A stretch of DNA of 64,000 nt from Paenibacillus sp. sptzw28 (GTDB taxonomy: Bacteria; Bacillota; Bacilli; Paenibacillales; Paenibacillaceae), in assembly GCF_019550795.1 (NCBI RefSeq), contig NZ_CP080545.1, positions 575,001-639,000 on the forward strand, in the 5' to 3' direction. The translations under genes were made by a program, and so were the position numbers. Numbering within the stretch: the stretch's first letter is position 1; every line of letters begins with the position of its first letter. Shown piece by piece: positions 52,577 through 60,432 of the stretch. Under the pieces are notes generated by a model that saw only the letters and a list, made by a program, of their open reading frames with translations, had not been told where the DNA came from and did not search any database.

Positions 52577-54757
52577 TTACCGGCGCGCGCCCGATGAAGC
52601 CGTATCGGCAGTGGCCGTCACGTCTTCGGTTTCGGGGGCCACCCGCTCAATCCGTGTGGCACAAACTTTGAACTCCGGCATCCGGCTGATCGGATGGAGC
52701 GCATCGTTGGTCAGCAAATTGATCGAATGCTCGCCTCCCCAGTGGAACGGTACAAAAACCGTCGTAGGGTGGATCTCTTTCGATATTTTCACATCGAACA
52801 CGAGCGAACCGCGGCGGGTGGTCAGCCGGATGCGGTCATCGAAACGCAGCCGGATCTTCTCGGCGACCGACGGGTGAATTTCCGCAACTGGCACAGGCGC
52901 CTTCTTCATGAGCGCTTCGGTACGACGTGTTTGCGTACCGCTCAAATAGTGGCTCCCCACGCGTCCGGTCGTGAGAATATACGGGAAATCGCGATCCGTC
53001 GTCTCTGCCGGCTTCTTCGGTGTGATGCCGTGAAGCTTGGCGCGGCCGTCCGGATGGTAGAAGACACCGCTCTCGAACATACGGGGCGTTCCCGGGTGGT
53101 CTTCCGACGGACAAGGCCAGAACAACCCTTTCTGCTCTTTGATCCTCTCATACGACATACCGCTGTAATCGGCTTTACCGCCGGCAGTTGCACGGCAAAG
53201 CTCTTCGAATATCGCCTCCGGCGAGTCATATTGGAAATATTGTCCCCGGCCGAGTCGATCGGCCAATTTGCCGATTAGCTTATAATCCTCGAGCGCTTCT
53301 CCCGGCGTTTCAAACGCGCGGGCGCGGTGGAACACCCTGCCTTCGAGGTTAGTAAGCGTACCTTCCGCCTCCAGGAAAGAAGAGCCCGGCAGCAGCCAAT
53401 GCGCATATTCGGCAGTTTCAGTCTCGAACATGTCGACGACAACCAGCAGCTCCAGCTTTTTCAGCGCTTCCGCCACTCGGGCGTTGTTCGGGCTCGAGAC
53501 GAGCGGGTTGGAGCCGAGGACGATCATCGCTTTGATTTCGCCGTCATGAATTTTACCGAACAGCTCATAAGCGGAGACGCCTTTGCCCGGCAGTTCGTCC
53601 GGATCGATTCCCCAGACACCGGCCACATGCTTGCGCGCTTCCGGATCGTCAATCATGCGATAGCCCGGCAATTGATCGGCCTTCTGACCGTGCTCGCGGC
53701 CGCCTTGCCCGTTAGCCTGACCGGTAACGGCGCCGAAGCCGCATCCGGGCCTGCCCATTTTGCCTGTGAGCAGACACAAATTAATATAGTTCAGCGTATG
53801 CTCGACGCCGTTCACCTGCTGCTCGAGTCCGCGCGCGGTCAGCACGATGCCGGTCTCCGCTCTTGCAAAGCCGCGCGCGATCGTCCGAATCACTTCCTTG
53901 GGAATACCGGTATACATGGATACCGTATCAGGCGAGAAGTGTTCAACAGCCGCGCGAATTTCCTCAAGACCTGTCGTGTGATTCTCTACGTACGCTTTAT
54001 TATACAGTCCTTCGTTCACGATTACGTGCAGCAGGCTGTTTACGAATACCGAATCGAAGCCAGGCTGCAAATTAACGTGAATGTCAGCCAGCTTGGAAGT
54101 CATCGTTTGCCGCGGATCGATTGTTACGATTACCGCCTTTTGTTTCTTTGCGGCGAGAAGATACGGCGTCATAGTCGGCTGGCATTCCGCGATATTCGTT
54201 CCGGCCAAAATAATATATTTGGCCATCGGAATATCGTCGAGCGGCACGTTCATTCCGCGGTCGACACCGAAAGCCCTCATCTGGGCCGCGGCGGCGGAAG
54301 ACATGCAGTAGCGGCCGTTGTAATCGATATATTTGGAGCGCAGCGCAACCCGGGTGAATTTTCCGAGCAAATAACTCACTTCGTTCGTCAGTGAGCCGCC
54401 TCCGAACACCGAAACCGCATCGTTGCCGTAACTCTGTTGAATCGACTTGATACGTGAGGCGATATCGTCAAGTGCATCGTCCCAGCCCGATTGATGCCAA
54501 TGTGCTCCCGGCAGTGCGGAAGAAACCCGGCGCATAGGCGCGACGAGCCGTTCCGGATGGACGACGTGTCCCAGGGAATTTAGTCCTTTCTGGCACAATC
54601 GTCCGGTCGCGACCGGAAAGTCCTGGCTCGGCTTAACCTCCCAGCCGATCTCGTTCCCGGATGGAATAAGATCGACCCCGCACTGCATACTGCAATAGCA
54701 GCAATGGGAATGGAGGCGGCCGGTATTCGGTTCAGCGGCAATGGGTGGTGCAGCCAT
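52577..54757 (-). CDS. nasC: Assimilatory nitrate reductase catalytic subunit
   Basis: A 726-residue molybdopterin oxidoreductase of the assimilatory type (NasC/NarB). The N-terminal [4Fe-4S] ligands are C19-x2-C22-x3-C26 and C55. The middle holds the bis-MGD binding folds (GGSLTNEVSYLLGKF, LAGTNIAECQP, LTARGLEQ and VLGSNPLVSSPNNARV), and the C-terminal dinucleotide-binding domain starts near 590 (LTTGRVGSHYLSGTQTRR). It would reduce nitrate to nitrite in the cytoplasm. No NasB-type electron-transfer subunit is next to it. ATG 54757 follows GGAGGGATTCTC. Confidence 0.92.
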   Translation of the reverse strand: MAAPPIAAEPNTGRLHSHCCYCSMQCGVDLIPSGNEIGWEVKPSQDFPVATGRLCQKGLNSLGHVVHPERLVAPMRRVSSALPGAHWHQSGWDDALDDIASRIKSIQQSYGNDAVSVFGGGSLTNEVSYLLGKFTRVALRSKYIDYNGRYCMSSAAAAQMRAFGVDRGMNVPLDDIPMAKYIILAGTNIAECQPTMTPYLLAAKKQKAVIVTIDPRQTMTSKLADIHVNLQPGFDSVFVNSLLHVIVNEGLYNKAYVENHTTGLEEIRAAVEHFSPDTVSMYTGIPKEVIRTIARGFARAETGIVLTARGLEQQVNGVEHTLNYINLCLLTGKMGRPGCGFGAVTGQANGQGGREHGQKADQLPGYRMIDDPEARKHVAGVWGIDPDELPGKGVSAYELFGKIHDGEIKAMIVLGSNPLVSSPNNARVAEALKKLELLVVVDMFETETAEYAHWLLPGSSFLEAEGTLTNLEGRVFHRARAFETPGEALEDYKLIGKLADRLGRGQYFQYDSPEAIFEELCRATAGGKADYSGMSYERIKEQKGLFWPCPSEDHPGTPRMFESGVFYHPDGRAKLHGITPKKPAETTDRDFPYILTTGRVGSHYLSGTQTRRTEALMKKAPVPVAEIHPSVAEKIRLRFDDRIRLTTRRGSLVFDVKISKEIHPTTVFVPFHWGGEHSINLLTNDALHPISRMPEFKVCATRIERVAPETEDVTATADTASSGARR

Positions 54758-54812
54758 GAGAATCCCTCCGTTTGGTGTTCAGATGAACAAAGTCGTATAT
54801 GAAGACAGGCGT

Positions 54813-54840
54813 GCGGACGAAACATCTATGTTTCGTCCGC
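54813..54840. promoter_or_regulatory. 28-bp near-perfect palindrome upstream of nasC
   Basis: GCGGACGAAACAT, centre CT, ATGTTTCGTCCGC: 13-bp perfect arms, 56 bp before the nasC start. On the transcript it makes a very stable hairpin with no U-run behind it, so it is not a normal terminator. It may be an operator or an mRNA processing or stabilising hairpin. Confidence 0.65.
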
Positions 54841-54931
54841 GTTTCGATGAAAGACCGCTGCCCGGGGGCGGTTTGTAAAGCAGAGCCTCAAACGGCTCAG
54901 TCGCACAGATTTCCTTAACAGGGTGCGGCAT

Positions 54932-55090
54932 TCACTCGATGTGTTTCGCCTCGGCAGCCTCGGCATTCGCGCTCACGGCGAGTTCCTCCGGGCTGTACCG
55001 AGTATTGTTTGGACTAAGGGAATCTCCCGTCCCCCACCAATCCATGACGTCAAGCAAATCAAAAACGTCGAAGGAATCGAAGGCGTCCAT
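54932..55090 (-). CDS. 52-residue acidic small protein between narK and nasC
   Basis: ATG 55090 lies 13 bp after the narK stop with AGGCGG about 9 bases upstream, which looks like translational coupling. The 52 residues are very acidic, with a patterned N-terminus (MDAFDSFDVFDLLDVMDWWG) and a helical, Ala/Glu-rich tail (SPEELAVSANAEAAEAKHIE). I know no named family. Its site between the nitrate transporter and reductase genes is the main reason for calling it. Confidence 0.45.
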   Translation of the reverse strand: MDAFDSFDVFDLLDVMDWWGTGDSLSPNNTRYSPEELAVSANAEAAEAKHIE

Positions 55091-55103
55091 ATAGTTGGTC
55101 CGC

Positions 55104-56342
55104 CTAAGAGGTGGCTTGGATGGCCGCCTGGTCGGAGCGGGCTTTACCGCCGCTGCCGATCCAGGTTTTCTTCCAGGAGCCCTGCAGGATAAAGATAAGG
55201 ACAACGCAAACGAGCGCTATACCGCTGATAATAAGGAAGCCAGGCGTGTACGAACCGGTGGATTGCTTCAGATTGCCGAGAATTTTCGGCAGGAAGTAAC
55301 CGCCCAATCCGCCGGCTGCTCCGACAATTCCCGTAATGATGCCGATTTCCTTCTGGAATCGCTGCGGGACAAGCTGGAACACTGAACCGTTGCCCATTCC
55401 GAGTCCCATCATTCCAACGAACAGGAGAACGGTAATGACCGAAAGCGGCGGAAGCGTGGAAATGCTGGCCATCATGATCGCAACAATTCCGTACAGAATC
55501 ATAAGCATCCGGATACCGCCGACCTTATCCGCGAGCCAGCCGCCCACCGGACGGAAGAAGCTGCCTGCGATAACGCAGAGAGTCGTAAAGTCCGCCGCAC
55601 GAACCGGATCCAGTCCATATTGCGTGTTGAAGAAAATCGTTAAGTAGTTGGCCATGCCGACGAATCCGCCGAACGTGACGCTGTACAGAATACAGAACAT
55701 CCATGTATCGCGCTGCTTAAGTACCGCGCCGTAGTCGGAAAGCTTGCGCGGCGCCGGCTGTGTCGGGCTGTCCTTGGCAAGCAGGGTGAACAGGATGAAG
55801 GTGATGGCGACAGGAATTAGGGCGAGACCAAATACAGTGTGCCAGTCGCCATAATGTTTGGCCAGCCGGTTCGCGAACAGCGTCGCGAAGATCGTGCCGC
55901 TGTTACCAGCTCCCGCGATACCCATGGCAAGGCCTTGGTATTGCGGCGGGTACCATCTGCTTGCAAGCGGGAGCGCGGCGGCGAACGATGCTCCGGCCAT
56001 TCCCAGCAGTACGGCCACGATGTAAAGCTCATTAAGCGAGTTGACGAACTGCCAGCCCCATACAAGCGGGACCATCGTAACGATCAGGCCGAGCTGTCCG
56101 GTCCGCTTTGGTCCGATAACATCAGTCAAATATCCGAGGACAAGCCGCAGGATAGACCCGCCGAGAATCGGCAGTGCGACCAGGTTCGCTTTTTGCGCCG
56201 CATCCATCGGGTAGTCATTCATAATAATAACGACGAGTGGTCCGAGAAGCACCCATACCATAAAGCTTACATCAAAATACAAAAACGAGCTGAACAACGA
56301 GGGGGTATGACCGCTTTTCAAAAAGCTTTTCCGATCCATCAT
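55104..56342 (-). CDS. narK: Nitrate/nitrite MFS transporter
   Basis: A 412-residue major-facilitator transporter of the nitrate/nitrite porter family. The signature glycine-rich helix 5 motif ([11 protein letters not shown] near residue 140) and the second ([14 protein letters not shown] near 220, [12 protein letters not shown] near 350) are intact. ATG 56342 follows GGAGAGGAGTTTTTAAAAC. It is the first gene of the nitrate operon with its own promoter, a GlnR/TnrA-type box and an ANTAR-type leader. In Bacillus the equivalent is NasA. Confidence 0.92.
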   Translation of the reverse strand: MMDRKSFLKSGHTPSLFSSFLYFDVSFMVWVLLGPLVVIIMNDYPMDAAQKANLVALPILGGSILRLVLGYLTDVIGPKRTGQLGLIVTMVPLVWGWQFVNSLNELYIVAVLLGMAGASFAAALPLASRWYPPQYQGLAMGIAGAGNSGTIFATLFANRLAKHYGDWHTVFGLALIPVAITFILFTLLAKDSPTQPAPRKLSDYGAVLKQRDTWMFCILYSVTFGGFVGMANYLTIFFNTQYGLDPVRAADFTTLCVIAGSFFRPVGGWLADKVGGIRMLMILYGIVAIMMASISTLPPLSVITVLLFVGMMGLGMGNGSVFQLVPQRFQKEIGIITGIVGAAGGLGGYFLPKILGNLKQSTGSYTPGFLIISGIALVCVVLIFILQGSWKKTWIGSGGKARSDQAAIQATS

Positions 56343-56378
56343 GTTTTAAAAACTCCTCTCCAGTAGTAAGGTCTCTGT

Positions 56379-56447
56379 TTTCTCTCTTGAGTGATGCTTT
56401 CTTTCTCTCTTGCCCGTTGGTTTCTTTGTTTCTCTCTGGTTTCTCTC
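56379..56447. repeat. Purine-rich repeats in the narK leader mRNA
   Basis: The plus-strand octamer TTTCTCTC occurs at 56379, 56402, 56429 and 56440, so the narK leader mRNA holds four GAGAGAAA copies between the terminator and the ribosome binding site. No known binding motif is matched. Confidence 0.6.
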
Positions 56448-56507
56448 CGTTTTTGGTACTGCATCCTGCTGTTTTGCTTACTGATGTAAGGTTACCTCAC
56501 CTCACAC

Positions 56508-56550
56508 AATAAAAGGCCGCACTGCAGTTGTGGTCAACTGCAATTCGGCC
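56508..56550 (-). terminator. Leader terminator of narK operon
   Basis: On the transcript: GGCCG, AAUU bulge, GCAGUUG, loop ACCA, CAACUGC, AGUG bulge, CGGCC, followed by UUUUAUU. Its first arm (complement of 56546-56550) overlaps the second arm of the P2 hairpin, so terminator and P2 cannot form together. Confidence 0.88.
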
Positions 56551-56560
56551 TCTTTGCCAA
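56545..56560 (-). ncRNA. ANTAR target hairpin P2, narK leader
   Basis: UUGGC-AAAGAG-GCCGA on the transcript: five pairs (one G-U) and a six-base loop with A at position 1 and G at position 4, which is the ANTAR-recognised pattern. Its 3' arm is part of the terminator's 5' arm. Confidence 0.82.
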
Positions 56561-56588
56561 TCAGCGGCACATCGGTGTGCAAGCTGAT
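56560..56588 (-). ncRNA. ANTAR target hairpin P1, narK leader
   Basis: AUCAGC-UU-GCAC-ACCGAU-GUGC-C-GCUGAU on the transcript: a two-part stem with a six-base loop, A1 and G4 present. It lies just 5' of P2, giving the two-hairpin ANTAR target. Confidence 0.82.
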
Positions 56589-56624
56589 AACTATTTCGAT
56601 TCACGTCATTGTGATCTTAATTGA

Positions 56625-56654
56625 ATTATATGCGAGTTGTGAACTGTATGTCAA
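56625..56654 (-). promoter_or_regulatory. Promoter of the nitrate operon
   Basis: On the minus strand TTGACA (complement of 56649-56654) and TATAAT (complement of 56625-56630) are both perfect, with 18 bp between. The -35 is inside the GlnR/TnrA-type box. Confidence 0.85.
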
Positions 56655-56665
56655 TATATCTAACA
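56649..56665. promoter_or_regulatory. GlnR/TnrA-type box, nitrate operon
   Basis: TGTTA-GATATAT-TGACA on the minus strand fits the GlnR/TnrA consensus TGTNA-N7-TNACA exactly and covers the -35, the position expected of a repressor (GlnR). Confidence 0.85.
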
Positions 56666-56695
56666 TAAACAAATTTAACTTTTCTTTTGCCCGGT

Positions 56696-57253
56696 TTATC
56701 CGTGTATCAGTTGGTATACTTTCACAATAGAAGCGGCAATATCACCGATCCGTTTGCGCTCATTCATCGCCTGCTTCCGCAGGAAATCGTACGCTTCCGA
56801 TTCGGATATGCCCTTAATCTCACATAGGACCGCTTTGGCCTGGTCGATCCATTTGCGTTCTTCCAGACGCTGAAGCAGCTGCTCGCGCTCCTCGGTCCAT
56901 CTTTTACGCTGCTGATAAACGCGTATTCCCCACTTGAGAGCATACTGCATTTCTATTGAATTCATGGAGCCGAACAGGACGCCGTCCAGTGTAAAGCCCC
57001 ACTCGATTTCCTTGGGCACCGTCTTTTCCGTGCACAGCCAGAATATCGGAAGCTTGCGCTTTGCGGCCAACGTGGATTGCCAGTCGGCCATCCTATCAAG
57101 CGGTATGTGAAGCACGGCGGCATCGACGACACTAATGCAGCTTTCCGCTTCCTCCACCGTTTTCGCATGGTGCAGCGTACGGCAGTTCTGCTGCAGGCTG
57201 TGCATCGATATCGCGTGCGTTCCGTCTTCTATATAAAGCAGCGCTTTTAACAT
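56696..57253 (-). CDS. ANTAR-domain antitermination protein
   Basis: A 185-residue protein with a C-terminal ANTAR RNA-binding domain (about residues 125-180; LEERKWIDQAKAVLCEIKGISESEAYDFLRKQAMNE split here) and an N-terminal receiver-like domain. The place of the phospho-acceptor Asp is His49 (AAVLHIPL), so ordinary phospho-control looks unlikely. Related known proteins are NasT of proteobacteria, held back by the NasS sensor, and NasR. It lies between two nitrate-related operons whose leaders hold the two-hairpin ANTAR target, so it should promote read-through of both. ATG 57253 follows GAGGTG. Confidence 0.85.
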   Translation of the reverse strand: MLKALLYIEDGTHAISMHSLQQNCRTLHHAKTVEEAESCISVVDAAVLHIPLDRMADWQSTLAAKRKLPIFWLCTEKTVPKEIEWGFTLDGVLFGSMNSIEMQYALKWGIRVYQQRKRWTEEREQLLQRLEERKWIDQAKAVLCEIKGISESEAYDFLRKQAMNERKRIGDIAASIVKVYQLIHG

Positions 57254-57328
57254 CTTTTCCGTTCACCTCGTTTTGCGAGCCGGTCAGCCTGAGCGAATTC
57301 AGGACCCGGCATACAAATGTGTAATAAA

Positions 57329-57357
57329 ATATAACACACCTTTAGTAGCAATGTCGA
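57329..57357 (-). promoter_or_regulatory. Promoter of the ANTAR gene
   Basis: TCGACA (complement of 57352-57357), 17 bp, TTATAT (complement of 57329-57334), located 76 bp before the start codon. No ANTAR-type hairpin pair is seen in this short leader. Confidence 0.55.
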
Positions 57358-57415
57358 CGGAAAAAATGGTACTTGACACGTGCTGGGACATGTAAAGACA
57401 GGGGTATTCTAAGTG

Positions 57416-57432
57416 TGTAAACTATATTGACA
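57416..57432. promoter_or_regulatory. GlnR/TnrA-type box, nitrite operon
   Basis: TGTAA-ACTATAT-TGACA fits TGTNA-N7-TNACA exactly and covers the -35 of the nirB promoter, the same design as the nitrate operon. Confidence 0.85.
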
Positions 57433-57455
57433 TGAATAGCGATCACCTTTATACT
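57427..57455 (+). promoter_or_regulatory. Promoter of the nitrite operon
   Basis: TTGACA (57427-57432), 17 bp, TATACT (57450-57455). Confidence 0.88.
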
Positions 57456-57477
57456 GTATACAGGAAGTACAACTTGA

Positions 57478-57495
57478 CGGCACAACGGCGTGCCG
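57478..57495 (+). ncRNA. ANTAR target hairpin P1, nirB leader
   Basis: CGGCAC-AACGGC-GUGCCG: a perfect six-bp stem with a six-base loop carrying A1 and G4. Confidence 0.88.
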
Positions 57496-57506
57496 CGGTC
57501 TTTTTC

Positions 57507-57518
57507 GGCAATGGAGCC
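57507..57518 (+). ncRNA. ANTAR target hairpin P2, nirB leader
   Basis: GGC-AAUGGA-GCC with loop A1 and G4. The core stem is only 3 bp, with a U-A pair beyond one mismatch. Its 3' arm is used by the terminator that starts at 57515, so the two compete. Confidence 0.7.
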
Positions 57519-57561
57519 TATCCTACACGTCATATGGCGGTGGGGTGGGCTTTTATGTTTT
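57515..57561 (+). terminator. Leader terminator of nirB operon
   Basis: AGCCTATCCTAC (57515-57526) pairs with GTGGGGTGGGCT (57540-57551): 12 continuous pairs, three of them G-U, followed by TTTATGTTTTT. It ends 37 bp before the nirB start. Confidence 0.82.
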
Positions 57562-57597
57562 TAAATGAGCGTTTAAGTTGTAAAAGGAGCGATTTTA

Positions 57598-60054
57598 ATG
57601 AAGAAGAAATTAGTCATGATCGGGAACGGCATGGCAGGCGTTTCATTCGTAGAGCAGCTGTTGAAGCTTAACCCTCACCGCTATGATATTACTATTATAG
57701 GCGCTGAACCTCACCCTAACTATAACCGCATCATGCTCTCGTCCGTACTTGCGGGCGATGCGAATATGCAGGATATCGTCCTTAACGATTGGGACTGGTA
57801 CCGCGACAACAATATTTTGCTGCACGCCGGTCAAACGGCGGAAAGCATCGATACCGCCAAACAGCTTGTCAAGACCGACAAAGGCATTACGGTCGAGTAC
57901 GATGAGCTCGTAATTGCCTCCGGATCCTTGCCGTTTATGCTTCCGCTTCCGGGCGCGGACAAAGAAGGCGTCATCGCGTTCCGCGACATTAAAGACTGCG
58001 AGACGATGATCGAGGCATCGAAAAACTATCGTAAAGCCGTTGTTATCGGGGGCGGCCTGCTTGGACTGGAAGCGGCGCGCGGCCTTGTTAATTTGAACAT
58101 GGAAGTGAGCGTCGTCCATATTTTCAACTTCCTGATGGAGCGTCAATTGGACCCGACGGCATCCAAGCTGCTGCAAAAGGAGCTTGAGAGCCAGGGAATG
58201 AATTTCCTGCTTGAGAAGCAATCGGATTCCATTATCGGCAAGAAACGCGTCGCCGGCCTTAAATTCAAGGATGGTACGCATGTGGATGCCGATCTGATCG
58301 TTATGGCCGTCGGTATCAAGCCGAACGTTCAGCTGGCGAAAGACTGCGGAATTGAAGTGAACCGCGGTATCGTTGTTAACGATTATTTGCAAACAAGCAT
58401 TCCAAATATACATGCGGTCGGCGAATGCGCAGAGCACCGCGGAATCGCCTACGGCCTGGTTGCCCCGCTGTATGAGCAGGGCGCGATCCTGGCGAAGAAG
58501 CTGGCCGGCGTTGAGAGCGATGGCTACCAAGGCTCAGTCGTCTCGACCAAGCTTAAGGTATCGGGCGTAAACGTGTTCTCGGCGGGCCGGTTTACGGATG
58601 AGCCGGGCACCAAAGCGCTACGCGTGCAGGACGACCTCGAGGGTGTTTATAAAAAAGTAGTATTCGAGAACGGCAAGGTAGTAGGCGCTGTACTGTTCGG
58701 CGATACGAGCGACAGCTCCCGTCTCTTCTCGGTCATCCGCAGCGGTGAGGATTTCTCCGGCCGTGAGAAGGAAGTGCTGTTCGGACCTTCAGGCGGCGGT
58801 CAAACCGTAAGCACGGCGGACCTGGTTTCGAACATGAGCGGAGATGAAATCGTCTGCGGCTGTAATGGCGTAACCAAAGACACGATAATCGAAGCAATCA
58901 CGGAAAAAGGCTGCGTCAGCGTCGGCGAGATCAAAGCCTGCACGAAAGCCTCGGGAGGATGCGGCGGATGTAAACCGCTTGTTGAAGCCATTCTGACTAC
59001 CACGCTCGGCGTCGATAACGTCGCCGCGGTCAAGGAAGGCATCTGCGGATGTACTGCGCATTCCCGCGACGAAGTGGTCGAAGCCATTCAGCGCATGCGT
59101 TTGACGACGACAAAAGAAGTGATGCATGTACTGGAGTGGAACAATCCCGAGGGCTGCTCCAAATGCCGTCCGGCGCTGAATTACTATCTCGGCATGGCCT
59201 TCCCGGAAGAGCACGAGGATGAGCTTGAATCCAGATTCGTTAACGAGCGCAATCATGCGAATATTCAGAAGGACGGCACGTTCTCGGTAGTGCCGCGGAT
59301 CTACGGCGGTGTTACGACGCCTGAGGATCTCAAGAAAATCGCCACGGTTGCCGAAAAATATAAAGTGCCTCTCGTCAAGATTACCGGAGGCCAACGGATT
59401 GACCTGCTCGGCGTCAAGAAAGAAGACCTGCCAGGCATGTGGAAAGACCTCGATATGCCGTCGGGCTATGCTTACGGCAAGGCGCTTCGTACGGTCAAGA
59501 CATGTGTCGGCTCCACTTTCTGCCGCTTCGGAACGCAGGATTCAATCAAGATGGGCATCGATATGGAGAAGAAGTTCGAGCGCCTGAATACGCCGCATAA
59601 AGTGAAGCTTGCCGTATCCGGCTGCCCGCGTAACTGTGCGGAAGCGACGATCAAGGATCTCGGCGTTGTCGCTATCGACGGCGGATGGGAAATTTACGTA
59701 GCCGGTAATGGCGGTACGCGGGTACGCGCAGCCGACCTGCTTACGAAGGTGAAGACGGAAGAAGAAGTGCTGGAATGGACAGGAGCCTATTTGCAATACT
59801 ACCGTGAAACGGCCAACTGGAATGAACGGACGAGCGAATGGTCGCTGCGTATCGGTCTCGATACCGTGAAGAAGGCGCTGGAGAGCAAAGAGGATCGGGA
59901 TGCCCTGAACAGCCGTATCGACAAGACACTTGGACTCATGAAGGATCCGTGGCAGCAAATCGTGGAAAGCGACGATCTTCGCAAAGCATTTGATGCGCTG
60001 ACGGCACCGACCAGTCCGGAAGCGGCAGCAACCGGCGAAACGACGGGTCTGTAA
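57598..60054 (+). CDS. nirB: Nitrite reductase (NADH) large subunit
   Basis: An 818-residue assimilatory nitrite reductase that reduces nitrite to ammonium with NADH. Domains in order: a FAD/NAD-binding reductase (residues 1-400; GNGMAGVSFVEQLL, GGGLLGLEAARGL), two [2Fe-2S] BFD-like domains with Cys pairs (CGCNGV...GGCGGCKPL near 425-460; GICGCTA...GCSKCRP near 480-525), a ferredoxin-like half domain, and the siroheme-[4Fe-4S] site (TCVGSTFC near 635 and SGCPRNC near 675). Bacillus NasD is the same length. The leader carries the ANTAR control. ATG 57598 follows AAAAGGAGCGATTTTA. Confidence 0.94.
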   Translation: MKKKLVMIGNGMAGVSFVEQLLKLNPHRYDITIIGAEPHPNYNRIMLSSVLAGDANMQDIVLNDWDWYRDNNILLHAGQTAESIDTAKQLVKTDKGITVEYDELVIASGSLPFMLPLPGADKEGVIAFRDIKDCETMIEASKNYRKAVVIGGGLLGLEAARGLVNLNMEVSVVHIFNFLMERQLDPTASKLLQKELESQGMNFLLEKQSDSIIGKKRVAGLKFKDGTHVDADLIVMAVGIKPNVQLAKDCGIEVNRGIVVNDYLQTSIPNIHAVGECAEHRGIAYGLVAPLYEQGAILAKKLAGVESDGYQGSVVSTKLKVSGVNVFSAGRFTDEPGTKALRVQDDLEGVYKKVVFENGKVVGAVLFGDTSDSSRLFSVIRSGEDFSGREKEVLFGPSGGGQTVSTADLVSNMSGDEIVCGCNGVTKDTIIEAITEKGCVSVGEIKACTKASGGCGGCKPLVEAILTTTLGVDNVAAVKEGICGCTAHSRDEVVEAIQRMRLTTTKEVMHVLEWNNPEGCSKCRPALNYYLGMAFPEEHEDELESRFVNERNHANIQKDGTFSVVPRIYGGVTTPEDLKKIATVAEKYKVPLVKITGGQRIDLLGVKKEDLPGMWKDLDMPSGYAYGKALRTVKTCVGSTFCRFGTQDSIKMGIDMEKKFERLNTPHKVKLAVSGCPRNCAEATIKDLGVVAIDGGWEIYVAGNGGTRVRAADLLTKVKTEEEVLEWTGAYLQYYRETANWNERTSEWSLRIGLDTVKKALESKEDRDALNSRIDKTLGLMKDPWQQIVESDDLRKAFDALTAPTSPEAAATGETTGL

Positions 60055-60096
60055 TAACGATATCATGCTGCCGAGCGGCGAGAGGAGAAGGAAGAC

Positions 60097-60432
60097 ATGA
60101 ATGAAGTCATTGTCGGTCATATTTCGGAATTCCCGGAACGGCGCGGACGCGTATTTCGATTAGGAGAATTGGAGCTTGCGCTGTTCAAGCTGTCGGACGG
60201 CGAAGTTAAAGCGGTAGAGAACCTTTGCCCGCACAAAAATGGTAAACTGTCGGAAGGGATGGTCTGCGATCATCATGTATACTGTCCGCTTCATGATTGG
60301 AAGATCGATCTTCATGACGGACTGGTGCAGGCTCCCGATGAGGGCTGCGTGAGGACATTTCCGATCACGGTTGACGCAAGCGGCAATGTGGTACTGACCA
60401 TTGGCGCCCCGGCCGAGACGAAAGTGTCGTAA
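60097..60432 (+). CDS. nirD: Nitrite reductase (NADH) small subunit
   Basis: A 111-residue Rieske-fold protein, the small subunit partner of NirB. The [2Fe-2S] ligands are C44-x-H46 (CPHKNG) and C63-x2-H66 (CPLHDW). It follows nirB by 42 bp in the same operon and is cotranscribed with the heme-synthesis genes. ATG 60097 follows GGAGAAGGAAGAC. Confidence 0.93.
   Translation: MNEVIVGHISEFPERRGRVFRLGELELALFKLSDGEVKAVENLCPHKNGKLSEGMVCDHHVYCPLHDWKIDLHDGLVQAPDEGCVRTFPITVDASGNVVLTIGAPAETKVS

Noticed and set aside
53327..54394. 355-residue antisense frame within nasC
   Set aside because: Shadow of nasC; His- and Arg-rich composition typical of antisense translation.
54883..54898. Third ANTAR hairpin before nasC
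   Set aside because: GAGCC-GUUUGA-GGCUC has a six-base loop, but position 1 is G, not A, and no second hairpin or terminator follows.
57643..58530. 295-residue antisense frame within nirB
   Set aside because: Shadow of the nirB reading frame; low complexity and no start site.
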